Made by a program: the position numbers and the translations under genes | Notes under the pieces: generated by a model | Seen by the model: the letters and a program-made list of their open reading frames with translations, nothing else | Told to the model about the DNA's origin: nothing | Database searches by the model: none | Assembly: GCF_900188355.1 (NCBI RefSeq) | Contig: NZ_FZNX01000002.1 | Coordinates: 596,432 to 660,431, forward strand | Source: Lutibacter flavus | Lineage (GTDB): Bacteria > Bacteroidota > Bacteroidia > Flavobacteriales > Flavobacteriaceae | Length of the DNA stretch: 64,000 bases | Direction of reading: 5' to 3' | Shown: positions 38,101 through 44,342 of the stretch, in pieces | Layout of the letters: each line of letters starts with the position of its first letter | Numbering within the stretch: position 1 is the first letter of the stretch

Positions 38101-38663
38101 TGTTAGGTCAAGGCTATATTTCTTATGGTAAAGCATATACCGTATTAATGGCGTTAAGAGATTTAATAGGGGAGATGCAAGTAAATCAAGTGTTAAAAAC
38201 GATTACAGACAAACATCGTAACATTAACAAGTTAGAAGCTAATTCTATTGAGTTTTTAGATGAACTTTATAAAGTAACGTCTAAAGAAAATCATATATTA
38301 ATTGATGATTGGTTTAAAAAAGTAATCACTTATGATTTAGGAATTGAAGAAAGTTCTTATAAAGCGTTAGAAAAAGGAATGTTTGAAGTTAAAGTTAAAA
38401 TAAAAGCGAAACGTTTTGAAACTATGGATAGTGGAGAGTTAAAACAAATTACAATTGCTGAACCAATTAAAATTGGAGTCTTTACAACACATCCATCAGC
38501 TGTTATAGATAATAGTTCAATTTTATATTATGAATCAAATCCTATCAATAAAGAAATGACAGAAATTAAGTTTATTGTAAATGAAAAGCCAAGTTATATC
38601 GCTGTAGATCCATTTGGTACAAGATCTGATGAGAATTTGGTTGATAATATTGCTGAGTTATAG
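35106..38663 (+). CDS. ABC permease fused to M1-family aminopeptidase
   Basis: The product is 1185 aa. The first about 600 residues contain two sets of six or so membrane helices (ABC-2-like permease halves). The C-terminal half is a gluzincin M1 peptidase with the zinc site H927-E-V-A-H in RTIHEVAHQWWGH and the third ligand Glu in FVEGFAKYTE; a GGFAHPGMIS segment stands in the exopeptidase-motif position. This fusion is known in Bacteroidota, annotated as ABC transporter permease/M1 aminopeptidase, but its substrate is not known. The peptidase domain follows a helix at about 576-595 and should be outside the cytoplasm. Together with the ATPase and the 28-aa peptide upstream, export or trimming of a small peptide is an attractive but unproven idea. 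Confidence 0.9.
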   Translation: MFKKLIQFEVYYQLKQRAFPIFAILFLVLGVFVGRQGFAPTGVNFNAAYQVYFQTSILTLGSVFITMFFAISAMLRDEQHNMEPLIYSSSIKKSHYFWSRFLGTFIFSVLAFSPFLIGYFLGINTSNLDPERVADFQLMTYVQPWLYIVIPNIFICSTIIFSVSTLTKNSTATYVSAVFIYMLYFVSSIFLNSPLMAQAVPASPESMALAALADPFGIATFFEQTQYWTPFQKNTELLSFTGLFLKNRLIWILVSIGFLLTTYKLFSFRKITKKVKKEVKTKIDKQQVLAYKPIEAFHNFKVQTQAFIALLKVELKSVFRSLPFIAVLLMWLFIVFSELYSTVISGGEYGVSVYPFTNQLINLIVNPLTIFSLILIVFYSSEIVWKERSLNFNLIIDATPVKNWVFFLSKFSALLLLPIILITSGILICMAFQIGLGYTNFEFSLYAALFYHNGLQLAVFCMIALFVNSLVKNKYMGMGIFGLIVILCLKADMLGFQHPLTSLGFMPEVSYSNMNGFSGATNLFNHLAIYWLALGLMLVLISFKIWNRGVVTTISSQLKQLKHGWTKIQKLAIAFFMLLFIGAGSLVFYNVSIVSDYETSEDRLDFRENYERKFKKFESLERPYVTSRETEVALYPKQGMYTIKGDYVLKNKSDQPLSQVFITEGIPLENISIENANLIEHDALYGTYLFQFNKALKPNESVAYKFELKKESKGYDSDKTIVNNGTYITHGNFEQAFGYVSGFEITNRVERQKRNLPKKIKEKKPASHIALEDVKIEKTSFETIVSTENDQTALSSGNLIREWTENNRKFYHYKSSGKILPGIGYFSANYQSKKINHKGISIEQYYDENHNFNIDEVENSVKQTLDYCQENFGDYPFDYIRIAEVPSHWSMGGFAHPGMISMTEDRLYLSDVSNSTTFNLVAKRTIHEVAHQWWGHTLLAKPVVGGSLFVEGFAKYTEAVVMEKMYGKRALYALSEDARRKYFSGRSFAGDIEPPVYMVLGQGYISYGKAYTVLMALRDLIGEMQVNQVLKTITDKHRNINKLEANSIEFLDELYKVTSKENHILIDDWFKKVITYDLGIEESSYKALEKGMFEVKVKIKAKRFETMDSGELKQITIAEPIKIGVFTTHPSAVIDNSSILYYESNPINKEMTEIKFIVNEKPSYIAVDPFGTRSDENLVDNIAEL

Positions 38664-38757
38664 CAATATAAATCTCATAAAAGTTTGGTTTTTATTTTAA
38701 CTGTAAATCATTAGCAAAAAGTGAATTAGCTTACATCTTTTAATGTAGGTTTAAAAC

Positions 38758-38829
38758 ATATTTATTCACTTCATTAAACCGTAAATTTACGAGAAGCTGG
38801 TTGCAAATTCGAGTAATAGGGGGAGCAAA
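38758..38829. repeat. Composite dispersed repeat (copy 1)
   Basis: The first 46 bp (to 38803) match 46865-46910 with 5 mismatches. The last 31 bp (38799-38829, including TTCGAGTAATAGGGGGAGCA) match 52359-52389 with 2 mismatches. It lies in the 354-bp gap between two convergent units, and the rest of that gap shows no gene. Confidence 0.6.
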
Positions 38830-39017
38830 TAGACGTCTAAGGTATTAGTTTTAGGAGTTTTTTGTTGTTAAAAAGTTTGAGCATTGTGTTAGTTGAAATT
38901 GAGCTGTTTTATTAAGAAGAGGATTCAAATTTAAAGTTTTTTGAGAATTCATTTATTAAATTTTTTTATAATTGTGGATGAAGGCTATAATTACTTGTTA
39001 ATTGTTGAAAATCAAGT

Positions 39018-40394
39018 TCAATTCTGAAATACAAGTGAAAACTGAGTGTGAACACCAACTTCAGAACTCACTAATAAATTCCCACCATGTTTTTTCATAA
39101 TATTTTTTGATAAACTTAATCCAATGCCTGAACCATTTTTTTTAGTCGTGTAAAAAGGTATAAATATTTGATTCATAATTTTTTCTTCTATACCAAATCC
39201 GTTATCATTAATAAGTATAACTGTTTTATCCAATTCAATGTTACAGCTCATTTCAATAGTTGAATTTTCTTTTCCTTCTAACGCATGGATACTGTTGTTA
39301 ATCAAATTGATTAATACTTGTTCTATTAGTTTGCTATCTGCATTTATGGTGGAATTTGGAGGGATTGGCAAAAGCTTTAAATTAACATGAGCTTTTTCTG
39401 TTAGGGGTGTCATAAGTGTTTTAATACCAGATAAAAATTGCTTTACATTAATTTTGTTTAGTTGAGGTATTGGAACATTAGAGATGGTTCTATAATCTTT
39501 TACAAAATCTAATAAGCCATCAGATCGCTTCTTTATGGTAGTTGCTGCAATATGAATATCACTGATATCTTCAGCATCTAATTGATTAAGACTTAATGTT
39601 TCTCCATTTTCATTTTCTGTTAGGGTCTTTATAGTTGAAGCTAAGGAGCTTACAGGGGTAAAAGAGTTAAGCATTTCATGGGCTAATATTTTAATAACAT
39701 TATGCCATGCTTCAGTTTCTTTTTGTTCAATTTCAGACCTTATATCTTGAAAGGTAATAATAAGGTAAGGAGTGGTTAATAATTGTAATTCAATAACCTC
39801 CAATGACAGTTGTTTGCGTTCAGTTTCATCTCCAAAATCCACTAAAATTTTTCCGCCATTTTTTAGGTTTTTTATCTCAACAACTAGCCATGGTACATTA
39901 TGAGCTAAACGATGCCAGTATTTGTGTTGTGGTTGTTGAAGAATTTTACAAGCAGCTCTATTTAAAAATGGAATTTCTTCATTGGAATGTTCGTTAAATA
40001 AATCTTCTTTTTTGATAGAGATGATTCCTAAATTAACATGTTCTAATATATATTTAAAATAGGTATATTGTGCTTCTTTTTCTATTTTATTCTTTTCAAA
40101 TTTTTTTATAATTAAATTAAAATCTTCATAAACTTTGATAAAGGAATGACCTTTTTTAGATGGTGAGAAGTATACAGCGTAATCTTCATTTTTCAGGGCT
40201 TCCAAAAATTTAACCAAAGAATAATTTGTGTTATTTACATATTTAATTAAGAATAGCACTTGAATTAGAATCAATAGGCCAATCCCAGCAGTACTAAACC
40301 ACATATTTTTAAGTAGTAAAAAGGAAAATAATCCACAAAAAAATAAAATAATAAAAATTCGTAATGCAACTTGTATGGTAAATCTCTTTATCAA
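39018..40394 (-). CDS. NtrB-like sensor histidine kinase
   Basis: This 458-aa protein has two membrane helices close together near the N-terminus (about residues 8-26 and 30-50) with almost no periplasmic loop. A PAS-like part lies at about 110-215. The phospho-accepting His is in KILAHEMLNSFTPVSSLAS near residue 239, and the HATPase domain has INNSIHALEG, NDNGFGIEE and KNGSGIGLSLSKNIMKKHGG. The lack of a sensor loop suggests it reads a membrane or cytoplasmic cue, or the state of the nearby transporter. It follows the NtrC-like gene by 10 bp in the same operon, which is divergent from the micropeptide/MacAB-type operon. Confidence 0.9.
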   Translation of the reverse strand: MIKRFTIQVALRIFIILFFCGLFSFLLLKNMWFSTAGIGLLILIQVLFLIKYVNNTNYSLVKFLEALKNEDYAVYFSPSKKGHSFIKVYEDFNLIIKKFEKNKIEKEAQYTYFKYILEHVNLGIISIKKEDLFNEHSNEEIPFLNRAACKILQQPQHKYWHRLAHNVPWLVVEIKNLKNGGKILVDFGDETERKQLSLEVIELQLLTTPYLIITFQDIRSEIEQKETEAWHNVIKILAHEMLNSFTPVSSLASTIKTLTENENGETLSLNQLDAEDISDIHIAATTIKKRSDGLLDFVKDYRTISNVPIPQLNKINVKQFLSGIKTLMTPLTEKAHVNLKLLPIPPNSTINADSKLIEQVLINLINNSIHALEGKENSTIEMSCNIELDKTVILINDNGFGIEEKIMNQIFIPFYTTKKNGSGIGLSLSKNIMKKHGGNLLVSSEVGVHTQFSLVFQN

Positions 40395-40404
40395 TTTAAA
40401 TAAA

Positions 40405-41784
40405 TTATAAGTTAAACTTTTCTAACCGTCTGTACAATGCGGCACGGGTTAATCCCAATTCTTTGGCAGCTTTTGAAATGTTTCCCTCATGTTTTTCTAT
40501 AGCTTTTTGGATCAATATTTTTTCTATGTTTTGAAGGTTTAAATCGTCAAATTCAGAACTAGTGCTTTTTGTTACAGGTATTGTTGTTAAGTTAAAATCA
40601 GATGTTTTTATTTCTTGCCCGTCTGACATAATAACACCTCTTTCAAGGGTATGCTGTATTTCTCTAACATTGCCAGGCCAATGATGTGTCCGAAGCATTT
40701 TCATAGCTTCACTGTCTATTTTTAGATGAGATTTATGGTATTTACTCTTAAAGAAATTTAAGTAATAAATAACAAATTCATCAATATCTTCAGGTCTTTT
40801 TCTTAATGGTGGAATTTCTATTTCAACAGTATTAATCCTAAATAAAAGATCTTGTCTAAATTTTCCTTCTGCCACCCATTGGTTTAAAGGAGCGTTTGTT
40901 GCAAATAAGAGCCGAGTGTTAAAAGGTCGTTCTATACCTTCTCCAAGACGCGATACTTTTCGGTCTTGAAGTACCGTTAATAATTTGGATTGCAGGTTGA
41001 ATGGTAAATTTCCTATTTCATCCAAAAATAAAGTTCCGTTTTCAGCCATTTCAAATCTTCCCGGTTTATCTTCATGAGCGTCAGTAAAAGAGCCTTTTTT
41101 ATGTCCAAAAAGTTCGCTTTCAAACAAATTTTCCGAGAGAGAACCTAGATCTACATGAATAAATGGTCCATTTTTTTGCTCTGATTGTTTATGAATTTCT
41201 CTTGCCAAATGTTGTTTGCCTGTTCCGTTTTCTCCCAATATAAGAATACTGGCATCTGTAGGGCTAACCTTAGCAATTGTATTCATTACCTGTTGCATAG
41301 GCTTGGATTTTCCAATAATTACTCCAAATTTTTGATTAATATTTTTTTCTAGGGCTTCATTAGTAGATTCAAGAATTGAAATTTTATGGTTAGATTTACT
41401 AAGTTCAAGCCCAGCATGAATGGTTGCCAAAAATTTTTCATTTGACCAAGGTTTTAAAATAAAATCGAAAGCCCCTTTTTTAATGGCATCAACAGCTAAT
41501 TCTACCTCGCCATAAGCAGTCATTAAAATCACAATCATTTTTGGATTGATACTTAAAACGTGATTTAACCAATACATTCCCTCTTTCCCGTCGTTAAAAC
41601 CTATACGGTAATTCATATCTAATATTACAACATCAATAGGCTCTATTGATATAAGTTGATTAATTTCTTTTGGATTGTTACGGGTAATAATAGTTGTATA
41701 CTGTTTTTTCAATAATAGTTTAGCAGATAACAATACATCTTCATCATCATCAATAATCAATATAGTAGCCTGTGTTTTAGCCAT
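40405..41784 (-). CDS. NtrC-like sigma-54-dependent response regulator
   Basis: Started at the ATG at 41782-41784 (MAKTQATILIIDDDED), the protein is 459 aa. An upstream ATG at 41823 would add 13 odd residues and would lie inside the putative enhancer sites. The receiver domain has Asp56 in VVILDMNY. The AAA+ domain has Walker A GENGTGKQH, the sigma-54 contact loop as GSFTDA in place of GAFTGA, Walker B TLFLDEIGN, and R-fingers. A Fis-type helix-turn-helix ends the protein (ISKAAKELGLTRAALYRRLEKF). The GSFTDA loop keeps the central F-T, so sigma-54 contact is plausible. The likely target is the divergent operon at 41977, which has a -24/-12 promoter and two dyads. Confidence 0.92.
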   Translation of the reverse strand: MAKTQATILIIDDDEDVLLSAKLLLKKQYTTIITRNNPKEINQLISIEPIDVVILDMNYRIGFNDGKEGMYWLNHVLSINPKMIVILMTAYGEVELAVDAIKKGAFDFILKPWSNEKFLATIHAGLELSKSNHKISILESTNEALEKNINQKFGVIIGKSKPMQQVMNTIAKVSPTDASILILGENGTGKQHLAREIHKQSEQKNGPFIHVDLGSLSENLFESELFGHKKGSFTDAHEDKPGRFEMAENGTLFLDEIGNLPFNLQSKLLTVLQDRKVSRLGEGIERPFNTRLLFATNAPLNQWVAEGKFRQDLLFRINTVEIEIPPLRKRPEDIDEFVIYYLNFFKSKYHKSHLKIDSEAMKMLRTHHWPGNVREIQHTLERGVIMSDGQEIKTSDFNLTTIPVTKSTSSEFDDLNLQNIEKILIQKAIEKHEGNISKAAKELGLTRAALYRRLEKFNL

Positions 41785-41816
41785 TGCGAAATAAGAATTT
41801 TTACTAAAGTACAAAA

Positions 41817-41854
41817 TGTTCAATAATGAACAACGGAATGTTCGATAATGAACA
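41817..41854. promoter_or_regulatory. Two tandem enhancer dyads TGTTC-N6-GAACA
   Basis: Site 1 is 41817-41832 and site 2 is 41839-41854. Both have perfect TGTTC...GAACA arms and nearly the same spacer (AATAAT and GATAAT). Their centres are 22 bp apart, two helical turns, the arrangement of NtrC-type upstream activator sites. They lie about 65-100 bp before the -24/-12 promoter at 41919 and next to the regulator's own start. Confidence 0.75.
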
Positions 41855-41918
41855 CTTTCTTTTTAATGCAATAAACGTAATAAACTGTAAATAAGGAAAT
41901 TACAATTATTATTTTTTA

Positions 41919-41934
41919 TGGCACAAGCATTGAA
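41919..41934 (+). promoter_or_regulatory. Sigma-54-like (-24/-12) promoter
   Basis: TGGCAC-AAGCA-TTGAA fits TGGCAC-N5-TTGCA with one change at the -12 C. It lies 42 bp before the first 36-aa peptide gene and downstream of the two dyads, next to an NtrC-like regulator gene. Confidence 0.65.
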
Positions 41935-41976
41935 CAAGGTAAAGTCATATAAGTAAACTATTAAAATTTAATCATT

Positions 41977-42087
41977 ATGAAAACAATAATAAATATGCCA
42001 ACGGAAGAAAAAAAATATTCAATTTCTGTGATTTTTAAAAACAGCAAGAGAATTCAATGGTCGGCTCATAGACGTTATAGCCTGTAA
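41977..42087 (+). CDS. 36-aa micropeptide C
   Basis: It begins MKTIINMPTEEKKYSIS and ends FKNSKRIQWSAHRRYSL. Micropeptide D, 26 bp downstream, is a tandem copy sharing the MKT start, the TEEKK block and SKRIQWSxxRRxS. The end also fits the wider pattern S-x4-W-x3-R-R-[FY]-[RS] of the 28-aa peptides at 20822 and 34098. The peptide is basic at the C-terminus and has no membrane helix. It is the first gene after the sigma-54-like promoter, ahead of an adaptor/ATPase/permease operon. The function is unknown; cargo of that transporter is one possibility. Confidence 0.72.
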   Translation: MKTIINMPTEEKKYSISVIFKNSKRIQWSAHRRYSL

Positions 42088-42113
42088 ATTATTAACCAAT
42101 TAAATTTATTATT

Positions 42114-42224
42114 ATGAAAACAAATATAAATACACAAACGGAAGAAAAAAAACATTCAATTTTTATAAGTTTTAAAGATAGCAAGAGAATTCAATGGTCA
42201 AGTTATAGACGATTTAGTTTCTAA
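42114..42224 (+). CDS. 36-aa micropeptide D (tandem copy of C)
   Basis: It begins MKTNINTQTEEKKHSIF and ends FKDSKRIQWSSYRRFSF. Compared with micropeptide C, 21-22 of 36 residues are the same, and several codon changes are silent or conservative, so the duplicate has been kept as a peptide. The gap between C and D is 26 bp of AT-rich DNA repeating the same leader (AATTATTA before each ATG or close to it). It shares operon context with C. Confidence 0.72.
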   Translation: MKTNINTQTEEKKHSIFISFKDSKRIQWSSYRRFSF

Positions 42225-42247
42225 GAGATACCTAAAAATGAATTATT

Positions 42248-42310
42248 ATGATTTCAATACTTATTGCAGTAATCATCTTTATTTCAACCAGAATTCCAAT
42301 TTTTTTGTAA
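42248..42310 (+). CDS. Possible 20-aa hydrophobic micropeptide
   Basis: ATG to TAA encodes 20 residues, almost all Ile, Leu, Val and Phe with one Arg-Ile-Pro near the end, long enough for a single membrane helix. It lies between micropeptide D and the adaptor gene. It may be real or chance; there is no second copy in the window to compare. Confidence 0.3.
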   Translation: MISILIAVIIFISTRIPIFL

Positions 42311-42357
42311 TAACAAGGTTGACTATAAAACGAATAACAAAAATTTAAATTTTTAAA

Positions 42358-43626
42358 ATGAAACAAATAGGAATGGATAAGAAAATTGAGAAAAAAAAAT
42401 GGAGTCAAAAAAAACTGTATTATATAGCTGGTGCTGCATTTTTTATTTTAGTATCATTTTTTGTACTTAAAACTTTAAATAGAAAAATATATAAAGTTGA
42501 TGGAGCAAAGATTTCTGTGAAAGAAGTTATAGAAGGTGATTTCCAAGATATGATATTAATTGATGGTGATATAGAACCTATTAACTTAGTATTGGTAAAT
42601 ACACTTGAAGGAGGTACTGTTGATGAAATATTTATTGAAGACGGTATTATGATTGAAAAAGGAACACCTTTATTACGCTTAAGCAATCCTGCAGTTACAT
42701 TGGGTTATATGAATCAAGAAACTGCTATCATTGAGCAAATTAACAACCTGAGAAATTTGCGATTGTCTCTTGAGAAAGAACAAAGAAATCTGGCTGAAAC
42801 ATTAATTGATAGTGAAAATAAACTTGCAGAAGTGGAACGATCTTTTAAGGTTGATTCTGTTCTTTTTTCTAAAGATGTTATTGCAAGAAATGATTTTGTT
42901 GATATGAAAGAATCTTATAAATATCAACAAAAAAAACGAGATTTCATGAATAAAAATGTTAGAAAAAGTGAGGTGGACAACAAAATTCAAATACAACAAA
43001 TAAACCAATCAATTGGGATGATGCAACGCAATTTGAATCTTATTCACGATAATATTGAAAAAATGTTAGTTCGAGCCCCTGTATCTGGAATGTTATCTTC
43101 ATTTGATCCTGTAATTGGAGAATCATATATGAGAAATCAAACCGTTGCAAAAATTGATGTTCAAGCAGGGTTTAAAATTAAAGGACAAGTTGATGAGTAT
43201 TATTTAAGTTCTGTAAAACCTGGACAATTAGCACGCTTTTCCTTTGATGGAAATCTAATTGAATTGAAAGTGAAAAAAGTATTGCCAGAAGTAGTAAACA
43301 GAAGATTTGAAGTTGAATTGATATTTGTTGATAAAGCACCAAAGGATATTACAATTGGTCAGTCTGTTCAGGTTCGTTTAGAACTTTCGAAAGCGCAAAA
43401 ATCTTTGATGATTCCAAGAGGAAGTTACTTTCAATCGTCAGGGGGACAATATGTATATGTTTTAAGAGATAACGGGGAAGCGAGTAAAAGGTATATAAAA
43501 TTGGGAAGTCAAAACCCAAGTTATTACCAAGTTCTAGAAGGACTTAGTGAAGGAGATAAATTCATTTCTTCATCATATGATGACTTCAAAAATTATGAAA
43601 CAATTAAAATAAAATCTAAAAACTAA
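42358..43626 (+). CDS. HlyD/MacA-type periplasmic adaptor
   Basis: This 422-aa protein has one N-terminal helix (about residues 22-40). A lipoyl/biotinyl half-motif follows (GGTVDEIFIEDGIMIEKGTPL), then a long coiled-coil hairpin at about 110-230, the second lipoyl half (MLVRAPVSGMLSSFDPVIGE) and beta-barrel domains to the end. A second ATG at codon 6 (MDKKIEKKKW) is an equally good start. It would link the inner-membrane ABC permease to an outer-membrane channel; no TolC gene is present here. It is in one operon with the ATPase (4-bp gap) and permease. Confidence 0.9.
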   Translation: MKQIGMDKKIEKKKWSQKKLYYIAGAAFFILVSFFVLKTLNRKIYKVDGAKISVKEVIEGDFQDMILIDGDIEPINLVLVNTLEGGTVDEIFIEDGIMIEKGTPLLRLSNPAVTLGYMNQETAIIEQINNLRNLRLSLEKEQRNLAETLIDSENKLAEVERSFKVDSVLFSKDVIARNDFVDMKESYKYQQKKRDFMNKNVRKSEVDNKIQIQQINQSIGMMQRNLNLIHDNIEKMLVRAPVSGMLSSFDPVIGESYMRNQTVAKIDVQAGFKIKGQVDEYYLSSVKPGQLARFSFDGNLIELKVKKVLPEVVNRRFEVELIFVDKAPKDITIGQSVQVRLELSKAQKSLMIPRGSYFQSSGGQYVYVLRDNGEASKRYIKLGSQNPSYYQVLEGLSEGDKFISSSYDDFKNYETIKIKSKN

Positions 43627-43630
43627 AGAG

Positions 43631-44326
43631 ATGATAAAATTAGAAAAACTAACAAAAGTATACAGAACAGATGAAGTTGAATCTACAGCATTAAATGAAG
43701 TGTCATTTGAAATAAAACAAGGGGAATTTGTCTCTATCATGGGACCTTCAGGTTGTGGAAAATCTACGTTGTTAAATGTGTTAGGAATGTTAGATAAACC
43801 TGAGAGTGGTAGTTATAAGTTTTTGAGTGAAGAAATAAGTCATCTAAATGAAAAAGGAAGATCTTTAGTTCGTAAAAAAAATATAGGTTTTATATTTCAA
43901 AACTTCAATTTGATTGATGAATTGACGGTGTTTGAAAATATTGAATTGCCATTGATTTATAATAAAGTAAGTGCCTCTGAACGCAAACAACGGGTGAATG
44001 AACTCATTGAAAAAATTGGAATTGCACATAGAGCTTCACATTTTCCACAACAACTTTCTGGAGGCCAACAACAAAGAGTAGCTGTTGCTAGAGCCTTAAT
44101 TACAAAACCACCATTAATTTTAGCCGATGAGCCAACAGGAAATTTAGATAGTTCTCATGGAAATGAGGTGATGGAACTACTATGTGAACTGCATGAAGCA
44201 GGTACTACAATTGTTATGGTAACGCATTCATCACATGATGCTAGCTACTCTGGAAGAATCATTAATTTATTGGATGGGCAAGTAGTTTCTGAAAAGAAAA
44301 ACAAAGTAAGCTCAGTGGCTATTTAA
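43631..44326 (+). CDS. MacB/LolD-type ABC ATP-binding protein
   Basis: This 231-aa protein has Walker [10 protein letters not shown] (residues 38-46), Q-loop [17 protein letters not shown], signature [15 protein letters not shown], Walker [13 protein letters not shown] and the switch VTHSSHD. The sequence style (GKSTLLN, FQNFNLI) is that of the MacB/LolD subfamily that works with FtsX-like permeases. It is 4 bp after the adaptor and 16 bp before the permease gene. Confidence 0.95.
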   Translation: MIKLEKLTKVYRTDEVESTALNEVSFEIKQGEFVSIMGPSGCGKSTLLNVLGMLDKPESGSYKFLSEEISHLNEKGRSLVRKKNIGFIFQNFNLIDELTVFENIELPLIYNKVSASERKQRVNELIEKIGIAHRASHFPQQLSGGQQQRVAVARALITKPPLILADEPTGNLDSSHGNEVMELLCELHEAGTTIVMVTHSSHDASYSGRIINLLDGQVVSEKKNKVSSVAI

Positions 44327-44342
44327 TTTAAAATCAAGAAAA

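Noticed and set aside
38758..38829. tRNA fragment or CRISPR-like repeat
   Set aside because: No T-arm or acceptor pairing can be drawn, and there is no regular repeat-spacer array anywhere in the window.
41785..41823. Upstream ATG start for the NtrC-like regulator
   Set aside because: It adds 13 residues without similarity to receiver domains, and its start codon overlaps the first enhancer dyad.
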